The notes: a model not told the origin generated them from the letters alone. DNA of 64,000 nt from Crocinitomix sp044361315 (GCA_044361315.1 JBIKJA010000013.1:68342-132341), one strand, 5' to 3'. Shown: positions 7,051-15,973, counted from the first letter of the stretch. Numbers and translations are program-made.

Positions 7051-8313
7051 ATGAAAAGATTAGTTACCATCATCGCAATTGCTTCTTTGTTTGTATCATG
7101 TGTAAAAACAAAAGGAGATGTCGTATTAACTTATGACAGAGCTCAAGCGGTCTACGGCGATTTAGATTCGTTGAGATCATTGCCATTGTTAATAGAAAAG
7201 CAACCTTTAGAAAGCCCTAAAAGTTTCTTTATAAGTAAAGATTATATTTTAGTGGGCGAACAAAATAAAGGAATCCATATCTATGATAATATTGATATGC
7301 AAAATCCTCAACGAATGTCTTTTATCCAAATTCCTAATAACAAAGAGTTTTATGTGAAAGATAATTTTTTGTATGCCGAGACCTTGTATGATTTTATTAA
7401 AATTGACATCACCGACGTTTACAACCCAATTTTAGTGAGTCGAGCAAAAAATGTATTTTGGGAAACTCAATATGACGGCAAAGGCCGGGCATTAATTATG
7501 TTTTATTTTGAAAGAATTACAGAGTCTTTCGAAGTCAACAGTCCTGAAGCTCAAACCATCAAAAAAGAGGGTAAATTATTCTTAGATTATAACAAAAATA
7601 TAATTCCAGAATCGTTAATCCCAACTTCTTTTACAGGGGCACATGCCAACGGAAAAGGAACATTAAACAGAATTTCAGTCGATTACGGTCATATTTATGC
7701 GATTTCAGACGACAAATTACATATCATCGAAAACGGTACCGAAATTTCTAAAGTAGGTGAAAAGAACCTCAGTGATGGTTCTGAAACTATTTACGCTGCG
7801 GATAACCGACTTTATATTGGCTCAACAACTGATTTAACCATTTTTAATGCAAATAATGCAAGCAATCCATTCAGACTTTCTACGTTAGAACATACTGAAT
7901 CGTGTGACCCTGTTCTTCCTCGTGGAAATGTTGCTTACTACACCTTAAGATCAACAGCTAATGAAGGGTGTAATGAACTTGGCGAAAACACTTTAAATGT
8001 TGTAGATTTATCGAACGAATTGCAACCAAATGTTATTGAATCAATTGAGCTTGAAAGTCCGTATGGCATGACCATGGTAATGGATTACCTGTTAGTTGGT
8101 CAAGGCGCCAATGGTTTAACGATATTTGATGCATCTAATCCTACCAAACTTGAAAAGGTAGCGCAAATATTTAATGTAGAGGCTTTTGATGTGATGCTTC
8201 ACCCAGTTTATTCCAATATATTAATTGTATCAAACAGTACTGGATTGCAACAATTTCAAGTAAATTGGGCTACCTTACATTTTTCACCACTTGGTCAGAT
8301 TGTTTATAACTAA
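7051..8313 (+). CDS. LVIVD-repeat lipoprotein
   Basis: 420 residues from MKRLVTIIAIASLFVSC, a lipoprotein signal with its Cys at about residue 17. The in-frame upstream reading from 6931 starts with TTG and lacks sense, so the ATG at 7051 was chosen. The mature part has repeated motifs of the form GIHIYDN-IDMQNPQ, FIKIDITDVYNP, LTIFNANNASNP and LTIFDASNP. This is the LVIVD beta-propeller repeat typical of Bacteroidota surface lipoproteins. The function is unknown. A barrel gene starts 19 nt after the stop, so the two are probably co-transcribed and may work together at the outer membrane. Confidence 0.85.
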   Translation: MKRLVTIIAIASLFVSCVKTKGDVVLTYDRAQAVYGDLDSLRSLPLLIEKQPLESPKSFFISKDYILVGEQNKGIHIYDNIDMQNPQRMSFIQIPNNKEFYVKDNFLYAETLYDFIKIDITDVYNPILVSRAKNVFWETQYDGKGRALIMFYFERITESFEVNSPEAQTIKKEGKLFLDYNKNIIPESLIPTSFTGAHANGKGTLNRISVDYGHIYAISDDKLHIIENGTEISKVGEKNLSDGSETIYAADNRLYIGSTTDLTIFNANNASNPFRLSTLEHTESCDPVLPRGNVAYYTLRSTANEGCNELGENTLNVVDLSNELQPNVIESIELESPYGMTMVMDYLLVGQGANGLTIFDASNPTKLEKVAQIFNVEAFDVMLHPVYSNILIVSNSTGLQQFQVNWATLHFSPLGQIVYN

Positions 8314-8332
8314 GAACATTCGATCTCACCGC

Positions 8333-8977
8333 ATGAAAAAAAGCATTTACATAACGAGTTGCGTTTTGCTACTACTTTGTGTAAATGCTTTTGGTTTTAA
8401 TCCCCCTCGCTTTTCGCCAACTGGAGAAAAACCTGCAAAAGAAAAGTACGATAATGTGTTTAATCACACCCTTTATGCCGGCTTAGGTTTTCGAACTTCA
8501 TCGTTAGACTATAATTTTTCAGCACAAGCTTTTCAACGATTTTCAGTAGGCGGAGGCATTTCATTACTTCGACAAACACGTCCAATTTATTCTGCTTCAG
8601 ATAAACATCAATTACAAATCCGAAGCATTCCTTTGTATGCCTATGCCAATCTTTATTTGCTAAGAAAAAAAGAATATTCGCTGTATGTTTTTGGTAAATA
8701 TGGCATTGCGATGGGAACCAACAAAAGATATTGGATGACCAACCAGGACGATGAAAACCACCGAACCGAAGCAGATAAAAGCAATTTTTACGACTATATT
8801 GAGGGAGGTTTAGGCCTTAAATATTACAATGGAAATAGATATATGCATTTTGAAATCGGGCAGTTTTATACCACCGCAAAAGGAATTTTATATTCAACCT
8901 ATAATTCAGAAATCAATTACGATTTAGAATTTTACAACCTCATGTTCCGCTTTGGGGTTACGTTGAATCGGTGGTGA
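8333..8977 (+). CDS. Outer-membrane beta-barrel protein
   Basis: 214 residues from MKKSIYITSCVLLLLCVNAFG, a clear signal peptide. The called upstream start overlaps the previous gene and is rejected. The mature region alternates aromatic and polar residues (TLYAGLGFRTSSLDYNFSAQAF, YLYVFGKYGIAMGT) and ends in FRFGVTLNRW, typical of an outer-membrane barrel. No specific family is recognised. It follows the LVIVD lipoprotein after 19 nt, which suggests one transcript. Confidence 0.7.
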   Translation: MKKSIYITSCVLLLLCVNAFGFNPPRFSPTGEKPAKEKYDNVFNHTLYAGLGFRTSSLDYNFSAQAFQRFSVGGGISLLRQTRPIYSASDKHQLQIRSIPLYAYANLYLLRKKEYSLYVFGKYGIAMGTNKRYWMTNQDDENHRTEADKSNFYDYIEGGLGLKYYNGNRYMHFEIGQFYTTAKGILYSTYNSEINYDLEFYNLMFRFGVTLNRW

Positions 8978-9199
8978 TCGTTCTTGATCATGGTGAATTT
9001 ATCTATTGCAAAATTGCGTTATTAGGATATTTATTGCTTATTTTATTTTGTGATCATAGCCTTTTGAAATTTGTAGATCTACACTAACCACTAATGGATT
9101 CGGCCAATCAGGCGACTTTTGAAAGTTGCAAAAGCTCCTTCACTAACAAATTTTAAAAGCGATTTCCATTTAAATTCTTTAAAAATATGCCAAATAAAA

Positions 9200-9237
9200 T
9201 TGCCGATCGAATTCTTTATCGTAATATTGCAATATTA
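9200..9237 (+). promoter_or_regulatory. ars promoter with overlapping palindromic operator
   Basis: TTG (9200-9202), 19 nt, then TAATATTG (9222-9229) make a good Bacteroidota -33/-7 promoter. The -7 box is the left half of a perfect 16-bp palindrome TAATATTGCAATATTA (9222-9237). This is the expected place and shape for ArsR binding, with repression lifted by arsenite. The start codon of arsR is 16 nt further on. Confidence 0.75.
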
Positions 9238-9253
9238 AAATAAAGAAACGAAC

Positions 9254-9586
9254 ATGGGCATCACAAAATCAGATAGTTTTTCAGTCGAACAAAACGAATT
9301 GGCCAACCAATTAAAAGCTTTGGCACATCCCGCCCGCATTGCCATCATCGAACATTTGTTGAAAACGAATTCTTGCATTTGTGGTGATCTTGTCAATGAA
9401 TTGCCCTTGTCTCAAGCTACTGTTTCACAACATTTAAAAGAGCTAAAATTAGCGGGACTCATCAAAGGGAATATCGAAGGGAATTCCATTTGTTATTGCA
9501 TAGATCAAGAAAATTTTGATCAACTCACAAATAAAATCATCGAGATCAATAAAAAATTAATGCTTAAAAATAAATCTTGTTGCTAA
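9254..9586 (+). CDS. arsR: ArsR-family metalloregulator
   Basis: 110 residues, standard for ArsR/SmtB. The winged helix-turn-helix reads LSQATVSQHLKELKLAGLIKG after LKALAHPARIAIIEHLL. Candidate arsenite-binding thiols are C41 and C43 (TNSCICGDLV, the usual ELCVCDL position) and a C-terminal CC pair (109-110). It should repress the operon in the absence of arsenic. It heads four genes: arsR, a DUF6428 gene, arsenate reductase and acr3. A palindromic operator overlaps its promoter. Confidence 0.94.
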   Translation: MGITKSDSFSVEQNELANQLKALAHPARIAIIEHLLKTNSCICGDLVNELPLSQATVSQHLKELKLAGLIKGNIEGNSICYCIDQENFDQLTNKIIEINKKLMLKNKSCC

Positions 9587-9604
9587 TCATAAAAAACAAT
9601 CAAA

Positions 9605-10081
9605 ATGAAACTGATAGAAATTAAACAACTATTAACGGGCTTAAATCAAGTCGTATTTCAACTGCCAAACGGAAAAATCGTTCCTACCCATTTCCATGTA
9701 ACTGAAGTAGGAATGATTACAAAAAACTTTATCGATTGCGGCGGAACTGTTCGCGAAGAAAAAGTGGTCAACTTTCAATTATGGGAAGCAGGCGATTTTG
9801 ACCATCGTTTAGCACCACAAAAATTGGTGAACATCATCGAATTATCAGAACGTGTTTTAGGTATAGATGCGAACCTAGAAATCGAAGTTGAATATCAAAG
9901 CGATACTATCGGTAAATTTGGGTTAGAATTTAATGGAACTACTTTTCAATTAACCGCGAAAACGACAGCTTGTTTAGCCTCCGATGCTTGTGGCATTCCT
10001 GCTGACAAACAAAAAATAAAATTGTCTGAAATTGGCGCTGCCAGCGGTTCTACCTGCACCCCAGGCGGAGGATGTTGTTAA
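9605..10081 (+). CDS. DUF6428 family protein of the ars operon
   Basis: 158 residues, 18 nt after arsR. The conserved N-terminal region reads MKLIEIKQLLTGLNQVVFQLPNGKIVPTHFHVTEVG, with paired His residues in THFHVTEVG. The end is Cys-rich: TTACLASDACG and a terminal CTPGGGCC. Proteins of this family commonly sit in ars operons of Bacteroidota. Its role is not known. The Cys pairs and His pair suggest binding of arsenite or another metal(loid), which is inference. Confidence 0.85.
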   Translation: MKLIEIKQLLTGLNQVVFQLPNGKIVPTHFHVTEVGMITKNFIDCGGTVREEKVVNFQLWEAGDFDHRLAPQKLVNIIELSERVLGIDANLEIEVEYQSDTIGKFGLEFNGTTFQLTAKTTACLASDACGIPADKQKIKLSEIGAASGSTCTPGGGCC

Positions 10082-10100
10082 GTTGTGTTAATGATTGCTT

Positions 10101-10715
10101 ATGTATTCAACGATAAAAGACCAATGTCTCCAATTGACGCAAAAATTTGATGAAATTCCTGACGAAAGAAAGGAAATTTTAAGTCAACTTTCGACGCATA
10201 TCAAGGAGCAACGGCAAAAAAATCAGGCAATAAATCTCGTTTATATTTGCACCCACAACTCGCGCCGAAGTCATTTGGGGCAAGTTTGGGGCGCAGTGGC
10301 GGCAAATTACTATGGAATTTCAGGAATCAACACCTATTCTGGAGGCACCGAAGCCACTGCATTTAATCCGAATGCCATAAAAGCCTTAAAAACAGCAGGA
10401 TTTGAAATCACCGAGCTCGCACAGGGGCAAAATCCTAGATATTTGGTGAGTTTTGGTGAAGATCTTTCCACCACCTGTTTTTCAAAAATCTATGACGACA
10501 AAGAAAATCCATCAGATAATTTTGTTGCCATCATGACTTGCTCACATGCCGAAGAAAATTGCCCGTATATTCCAGGTGTCGATCTCCGCATAGGAATCAC
10601 CTACGACGATCCGAAAGCCTTTGACGGAACTCCTCAGCAAGATGAAAAATATTTAGAACGTTCCAATCAATTAGCGTTAGAAAGCCTTTACGTTTTCTCG
10701 CAAATTAAAGCTTAA
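10101..10715 (+). CDS. arsC: Thioredoxin-type arsenate reductase (low-MW phosphatase fold)
   Basis: 204 residues from the ATG at 10101; a TTG at 10095 is less likely. The phosphatase-like active loop CTHNSRR gives C50 and R56 (CX5R). It is followed by SHLGQVWGAVAANYYG and TYSGGTEATAFNP, as in low-molecular-weight tyrosine-phosphatase relatives. Further cysteines are in CFSKIYDD and MTCSHAEENCPYIPG. The protein is longer than B. subtilis ArsC (about 139 aa), as is common in Bacteroidota ars operons. Predicted role: reduction of arsenate to arsenite for export by the next gene. A pure phosphatase role is possible but less likely in this context. Confidence 0.88.
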   Translation: MYSTIKDQCLQLTQKFDEIPDERKEILSQLSTHIKEQRQKNQAINLVYICTHNSRRSHLGQVWGAVAANYYGISGINTYSGGTEATAFNPNAIKALKTAGFEITELAQGQNPRYLVSFGEDLSTTCFSKIYDDKENPSDNFVAIMTCSHAEENCPYIPGVDLRIGITYDDPKAFDGTPQQDEKYLERSNQLALESLYVFSQIKA

Positions 10716-10768
10716 AATTACCTCCCCCACAATAAAAAAAGTAAGTAACCAAGTTTAAAAAAATAAAC

Positions 10769-11845
10769 ATGTCAGCAAACAATTGTGCCCCGGCGGTAGA
10801 ACGCAAAAAATTAGGACTCCTTGACCGATACCTCACTGTATGGATTTTACTCGCCATGGGAATTGGGATTAGCATTGGCTATTTTATCCCTTCGGCAGAT
10901 GATTTTATTCATTCATTTTCTTCAGGAACTACCAACATTCCTTTAGCTATTGGCTTAATTTTGATGATGTATCCGCCTTTAACCAAGGTCCAATTCTCCA
11001 AAATCCCGAAAGTATTGGTCAAACCGAAGTTATTGTTGGTTTCTTTTTTTGTGACATGGATCATTGGCCCATTACTCATGTTTACCTTGGCAATTCTATT
11101 TTTAAAAGATTATCCTGAATACATGACGGGACTGATAATTATTGGTTTAGCACCTTGCATTGCGATGGTCATCGTTTGGAACGAACTCGCACAAGGAAAC
11201 CGTGAATTGGTGGCTGGATTGATTGGAATTAACAGTTTGTTACAGGTGCTTTTTTTTAGTGCGTATGCCTATTTCTATCTCGAAATCGTGTTGCCTTGGG
11301 TTGGAATTCCAGCCTTAAAAGTTGAAATAACCATGGTGGAAATTGCTAAAACAGTAGTGATTTATCTTGGTTTACCCTTTTTCGCTGCAATAACAAGTCG
11401 TTTGTTGATCATTAAATTAAAAGGTGAGAATTGGTTCAAAACCAAATTCATTCCATTTATATCCCCACTTTCATTGATTTCTTTATTGTTTACGATCATC
11501 ATCATGTTCAGTCTTAAAGGCGAAATGATTGTGTCGATACCAACAGATGTGCTTAGAATTGCCTTACCACTAGTGATCTTTTTTGCGATCATGTTTATTT
11601 TGATGTTTTTTGTAGGCAAATGGGCTGGTGCTAATTATTCGGACAATGTTGCCTTGTCGTTTACCGCCTCAGGCAACAATTTTGAACTTGCAATTGCTGT
11701 TGCTATTGGGGTATTTGGCATTAATTCAGGACAAGCTTTTGCGGGGGTGATTGGTCCTTTGGTTGAAGTTCCGGCCTTAATCGCCCTAGTGAATGTCGCT
11801 TTTTGGCTTAAAAAGAAATTCTATTCGAAGGAAAAAACGAATTAG
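10769..11845 (+). CDS. acr3: Arsenite efflux permease Acr3
   Basis: 358 residues with about ten membrane segments. It starts LGLLDRYLTVWILLAMGIGISIGYF, a typical Acr3 opening. The conserved Cys of the transport site is near residue 130 in LAPCIAMVIVWNELAQGN. A second conserved stretch, FTASGNNFELAIAVAIGVFG, is near the C-terminus. It exports arsenite from the cytoplasm using the proton gradient and is the last gene of the ars operon, 53 nt after the reductase. Confidence 0.95.
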   Translation: MSANNCAPAVERKKLGLLDRYLTVWILLAMGIGISIGYFIPSADDFIHSFSSGTTNIPLAIGLILMMYPPLTKVQFSKIPKVLVKPKLLLVSFFVTWIIGPLLMFTLAILFLKDYPEYMTGLIIIGLAPCIAMVIVWNELAQGNRELVAGLIGINSLLQVLFFSAYAYFYLEIVLPWVGIPALKVEITMVEIAKTVVIYLGLPFFAAITSRLLIIKLKGENWFKTKFIPFISPLSLISLLFTIIIMFSLKGEMIVSIPTDVLRIALPLVIFFAIMFILMFFVGKWAGANYSDNVALSFTASGNNFELAIAVAIGVFGINSGQAFAGVIGPLVEVPALIALVNVAFWLKKKFYSKEKTN

Positions 11846-12016
11846 TTAAAACGAAAGGGCGAAATGCTCCTCTTACCAATTATCACCCTTTTGCCCGGAG
11901 ATTCAAGCTACAACGTAAGCTTCTCAATTGGCATCGGTTTCGCACAAAAAAGCTCTTTTTAACTCTTCAAAATTTCTTCCCAACGAAAGTGGGTAATAAA
12001 TAATTGCTCGAATTAA

Positions 12017-12345
12017 TCATCTTGGATCAATAAAAAACACCGCTCTTACCGCGTTTTTTTCTAGTTCCGTTTCATAGTCATCAAAAATAAAATACACAAT
12101 ACCAATACAATAAAAAGCTTTTAAGTTTTAATTCTATTCACCTTTTTCTGGTTGCTCGCGAATTGGAATAGAGGAATAATAAATGGTTCGTTCCTTAAAA
12201 TAGTTTTGTTTGGCTTTTTGTTATTAATAGTAAACTTTTCACCTTTTCCGTTTTCGCAATAAATATGATAAATTGCTTCGCAATCAAGCTGTTTTTGAAC
12301 TAATTACTGATTATTCTTAAAGGTTAAATCAATAAATTTATTCAT
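12017..12345 (-). pseudogene. Decayed gene of about 110 codons
   Basis: From an ATG at 12345 the minus strand reads MNKFIDLTFKNNQ, then an in-frame TAA. It then continues as LVQKQLDCEAIYHIYCENGK and EKFTINNKKPNKTILRNEPF. Near the end the sense shifts frame and continues FYCIGIVYFIFDDY, then ETELEKNAVRAVFFIDPR and a stop. So there is one internal stop and one frameshift in otherwise protein-like sequence. The family is not recognised. Its position after acr3 suggests a decaying neighbour gene. Confidence 0.6.
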
Positions 12346-12490
12346 TTTAATCAATATTTTCAATCTTTGATGTTTTTTTATCTATTTTCACTTTTGATAG
12401 ATTCATCTATTATTTACCATTAATTTTCAAAAGTGAAATTTCTAGTTTGATCTGTTGAATAAAACTCCATGCGACTGGAGTATAAACTAG

Positions 12491-12730
12491 TATGCAGTCT
12501 CTATCGATTTAGACCCAGAACGTAACACCTTAGGTGAAACTAAAAAATGTGCTCGTTTTGAACGACCTGAGTACAAACCAATAATGGCTATTTTCTACAA
12601 ACACGGGGTTAAATCCCTTGGAGTCCAGAAAAATTAAGATTTGATGCACTTAGAAATCGGCCAATAAGCGATTGAATTTAGTGATTTGTTGAATACGGAG
12701 AAATTCTGTTATGATGCTTGTTTTGTCTAA
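12491..12730 (+). pseudogene. Possible decayed coding segment
   Basis: One frame reads YAVSIDLDPERNTLGETKKC, then ARFERPEYKPIMAIFYKHGV and KSLGVQKN, then a stop. After one stop it continues DLMHLEIGQ, and after a second stop AIEFSDLLNTEKFCYDACFV. The wording is protein-like, with acidic and aromatic clusters and no repeats, but there is no start codon and no family is recognised. It could be the end of a decayed gene. Confidence 0.38.
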
Positions 12731-12753
12731 TTTGTAATTTATAGTTAGCCCGG

Positions 12754-14193
12754 CTAACGAACTTCGTAAATGGATAAATGTGCCGTCCGATCTACCCAGC
12801 CGTTAAAATTAAACCAATAATAGTAAGGTGGAATCGAAGAATAAACCAATTTAAACTCCTGTCCTACTTTCGTCACCACACTTGGTGATAATTCCTTTTC
12901 TGAAACCATCAAAAAGGGTTTGTTTTCCAAGTTTTCTTTTGTCAGCGTATCAAAATTAACCAATTGTGGTTGGCAATTCTTAGTTTTATAAAAATTTAAT
13001 CCTATCGAGACATCGTAAGGGTTGTGCGAATCATAATACATAGTCATCGGCGTTTCGCGGCAATGAGTGTATAAAAATTTCATAACAGGCGTGTGATTAT
13101 CTGCAGGTTTAAAAATCAAATACGCCAAAATCAAAAAATTTACCACTAAAAAAAGAGGCTTTAAGTAAAATCCTTTCATCCGAATCAAAAACCCTTTTAA
13201 GCTTGCCAAACTAAAATTTTCTTGCACCTCTTTTAAGGCGAAGACAAAAATCAAGGGCACAAAATTTAACAGAGGGAATAAAAAACGAATCTCCTTATGC
13301 GCTGTCACAAAATGCAGTAAAACAAAAGGCACAATCACCCACGTCAGCGCATTTTTTGATTTAAAGTAAAAAAATAAGGCAAACGAGGCCAAAATAACCA
13401 AACTAAACGGGGGAATCCCATCCAAAAAAATCCGCTCTAAATAATAATAAAAAGGCTCAACCCCGTATGCATGCGATCGTTTTAACACACTATTTTGATA
13501 CACATAATTCCACGTCGTATTCACCCATTCGCCATAAAACCATCTATCGGAAAGTAACCCTAAAAACAAAGCAAACCCGAACCCAATTAACAGCCCAAAA
13601 AGGTGTTTTATCTTTGCACGATGCACAAAAATCAACCACAACCCACCTCCTGCCAAAAAAAACAAGGTTTGCATCCGCAACACTGTCGCCAATCCTAGCA
13701 GCAAACCTGCCACTAAATAACCACGCAAATTGTTCGCCCGCAAAGTCATCACAAACCCTATTATAAATACCGATGCCGAAAGGTTGTCGGTGGCAAATCG
13801 CACGTGAAAAAAAGGCAAAAAACAGTAGGTTGCCGTCAAAAAAGACAGTAAATAACCCTGTTTTTCCGTGAAATTCGGCCTAAAATGCCGCAAAAGCATC
13901 ACCAATGCCACCACTCCTAGCAAAGCAGAAAAAAGCCTAAAAATAAAAACAACCGTAAACGGATTTTCAATAAATCGGAAAGTCTCCATAAAACCGTACG
14001 CGATCACCACCGGCAAGGTTCCCCGCATTTGTTCATGAAATTCCCACGGTAAAGTCTCTGCTTCGTTCATCCCCAATTTATACCCCGTAAATTCCAACAC
14101 CTGAAACTGCTCATCCGCATGGTACCTGCCCACACTAAACCAAGCAGCAATTACGTGCACAATCACAGTAAAAATAAGGTGCTTTCTGAGCAT
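12754..14193 (-). CDS. Family 22 mannosyltransferase-like membrane glycosyltransferase
   Basis: 479 residues, about ten membrane segments. The Alg9/PIG-B (GT22) hallmarks are present: HADEQFQVLEFTGYKLG near residue 25, with the acidic pair expected to bind the dolichol/polyprenyl sugar donor, then LPWEFHEQMRGTLPV, and HKEIRFLFPLLNFVPL in the middle. In eukaryotes these enzymes build GPI anchors and N-glycans; bacterial versions presumably transfer sugars from polyprenyl phosphates in the envelope. The substrate here is unknown. It stands alone, surrounded by decayed DNA. Confidence 0.88.
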   Translation of the reverse strand: MLRKHLIFTVIVHVIAAWFSVGRYHADEQFQVLEFTGYKLGMNEAETLPWEFHEQMRGTLPVVIAYGFMETFRFIENPFTVVFIFRLFSALLGVVALVMLLRHFRPNFTEKQGYLLSFLTATYCFLPFFHVRFATDNLSASVFIIGFVMTLRANNLRGYLVAGLLLGLATVLRMQTLFFLAGGGLWLIFVHRAKIKHLFGLLIGFGFALFLGLLSDRWFYGEWVNTTWNYVYQNSVLKRSHAYGVEPFYYYLERIFLDGIPPFSLVILASFALFFYFKSKNALTWVIVPFVLLHFVTAHKEIRFLFPLLNFVPLIFVFALKEVQENFSLASLKGFLIRMKGFYLKPLFLVVNFLILAYLIFKPADNHTPVMKFLYTHCRETPMTMYYDSHNPYDVSIGLNFYKTKNCQPQLVNFDTLTKENLENKPFLMVSEKELSPSVVTKVGQEFKLVYSSIPPYYYWFNFNGWVDRTAHLSIYEVR

Positions 14194-14508
14194 GAACGGC
14201 GTATTTTTCGTTGACTAAAACAAATCAGCCCTAAACTTAATCAAAATATTATTTATCTAAGTGTTCTCTATGCACCTAATCCTGCTTTCCGTTCTCGAAC
14301 TTTCGAATGGCAAAAGTCAACTAAGGGTCTTCCAGTTTCCGCTGGTCACTGTCATACCCTAAGTTTCCAAAATGCCACCCTTCCAGTTGCTGCCACTTCA
14401 AATAAGCGCAGCTTATTCATGAAAGCCATTAAAAATAATTATCTTTTGAACTAATCAGGGGTGATCATTTTTCGGATCAAACATTCAACCAGAAAAAAAT
14501 CAAAATTA
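14194..14508. other. Non-coding stretch with candidate structured RNA
   Basis: No gene. On the minus strand, about 14275-14400 holds a non-repetitive, hairpin-rich block. CTTAGGGT pairs imperfectly with ACCCTTAG around an inner CCAG-CGGAAA-CTGG hairpin. TTCGAAAGTTCGAG and GAACGGAAAGCAGGA follow. The tail AAAGCAGGATTAGGT (14274-14288) recurs with one change at 63229-63243. It may be a small RNA or an intergenic repeat; there is no direct evidence of transcription. Confidence 0.35.
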
Positions 14509-15247
14509 TTATGCGAGATTTTTGGTAATCAAGGTTTCTTTTTTAATTCCAATTAGTTTGGCCAAAATCCTAGCCATCAGCGGATCCATCGCTTGACTTT
14601 TCACCAGCCAAGCCCTACCGAAAAAGAAGAGGGCCATTGCTACAGCAATAAAAACATCTCATGGCTAAAATACTTGCCAATAATTAACTCAGTCAATAAA
14701 AAGCAATACACAGCCAAACTACAATTGCTGCTACCTAGTAAGTAATTCGTTTGTGATGTTTGTAGATTAAATCCTATTCACTTTTTGTAAATTTAAAAAT
14801 CGCCATATAACCCATCGAAAATAAAAACACGCCTGCCGCAATTAATTGAATGGTATTAAATAATTTACAGGAATGTCCATTCACAGCTTCCAAACACCCA
14901 ATGGTAACTAATTCACATTTACCTGTCGGAAAAAGGGCCGTAACAATCGCCGCAATTCCCGCCACATTACTTAAAAAATTATCAGAAATTAGCTCACCTT
15001 TCTTTTTTCGGTAACCTTTATAGGCATATAAAAACAGCCCAAAAGCCCATAAAATTCCAGTAAAATAAACACTCATTCCCGTGTAATAATAATGACTGAT
15101 CGAAGATTTTAGCGCATCATCCTTAAAAATTAGCCAATTGCCTAAAACTAAAATAAAGGGCAAAGAAATTCCTAAAATTCCTAAATTTCGCCGCAGCGCA
15201 TATAACGAAAGGTGTTTCGCATCTAGAGGTGGTTGTTGATTCTCCAT
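14509..15247 (-). pseudogene. Truncated multi-pass membrane protein gene (DUF998-like)
   Basis: The first 157 codons (15247 to 14774) are open: a polar N-terminus, then about four membrane segments (LRRNLGILGISLPFILVLG, SVYFTGILWAFGLFLYAY, VAGIAAIVTALFPT, FNTIQLIAAGVFLFSMGYM). After a TAG the same frame continues DLIYKHHKRITY, another TAG, and VAAIVVWLCIAFY. Shifted frames then give LLTELIIGKYFSHEM and IAVAMALFFFGRAW before a final stop at 14509-14511. The last third, with probably two membrane helices, has therefore been lost to two stops and at least two frameshifts. The 157-residue product may still be made. Confidence 0.7.
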
Positions 15248-15376
15248 ACTAGGTTTGGTTGGATTAAAAATTGAACAAAAAATGTAATATTTCGAGCCAA
15301 TTTATAAATAAAAACCAAATCAACAAATAAAAATCTTTTAAAAAGTCAAGATATTACCCAATTAACCCACTAATTC

Positions 15377-15847
15377 TTAACGAATAAAAGCTTTGGGTTC
15401 GTGACGCACCGGAAAATTCACTGATTGAGCAATAAAACAAAACTTATGCGCTTTTTTATGCAGGTTATTAGCTAATTCAACCATACTTTCATTCAATACG
15501 TGCACCTCTGGGTACAAGGTCACTTCCGTAAAAAAGCCACTACCGTCTTCCAATTGTTTCAAGGTTCCTTTTGCATTGTCTACATAATTAACTACCACAA
15601 CCCCAGCATCCGCGCACAAATGTAAATACCACAACATGTGGCAAGTTGACAAAGAAGACACTAAAAAATCTTCGGGGTTATGTTTACTCCCATCCCCTCT
15701 AAAAGGCGTGTCCGACGAACCCAAAATTGCTGGTTTCCCCTCAATAGTAATCGTATGGCTGCGTTCATAATTTCTATAATCATCCGTCCCACTCCCCTTA
15801 TTACCCGTCCATTCAATTTTTACTGCGTAATTATGTTCTTTCTCCAT
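15377..15847 (-). CDS. OsmC/Ohr-family peroxide reductase
   Basis: 156 residues. The two redox cysteines of the family are C69 (SSLSTCHMLWYL) and C137 (KKAHKFCFIAQSVN), with the expected spacing. An Arg in the loop SDTPFRGDGSKHNPEDFL fits the conserved peroxide-binding Arg. OsmC-type enzymes reduce organic hydroperoxides using dihydrolipoyl groups or thiols in the cytoplasm. It is monocistronic, and the neighbours give no further hint. Confidence 0.92.
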   Translation of the reverse strand: MEKEHNYAVKIEWTGNKGSGTDDYRNYERSHTITIEGKPAILGSSDTPFRGDGSKHNPEDFLVSSLSTCHMLWYLHLCADAGVVVVNYVDNAKGTLKQLEDGSGFFTEVTLYPEVHVLNESMVELANNLHKKAHKFCFIAQSVNFPVRHEPKAFIR

Positions 15848-15973
15848 TTTTATTCATCTAAATTAACACCCAACAAACCCATTCCCTTCTACCCAAAAAA
15901 AACCTCAAAACTAAAACTCCAACTCAAACAACTCTGCCCTCTGCCCTTATATTTCTCTGCCCTATAAAAACAA

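Larger units (their letters stand above)
11846..12753. other. Gene-free stretch with relics after the ars operon
   Basis: Some 900 bases with no intact gene. Two decayed coding segments are described separately (12017-12345 minus; 12491-12730 plus). The parts 11846-12016 and 12346-12490 show nothing recognisable. Confidence 0.6.
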
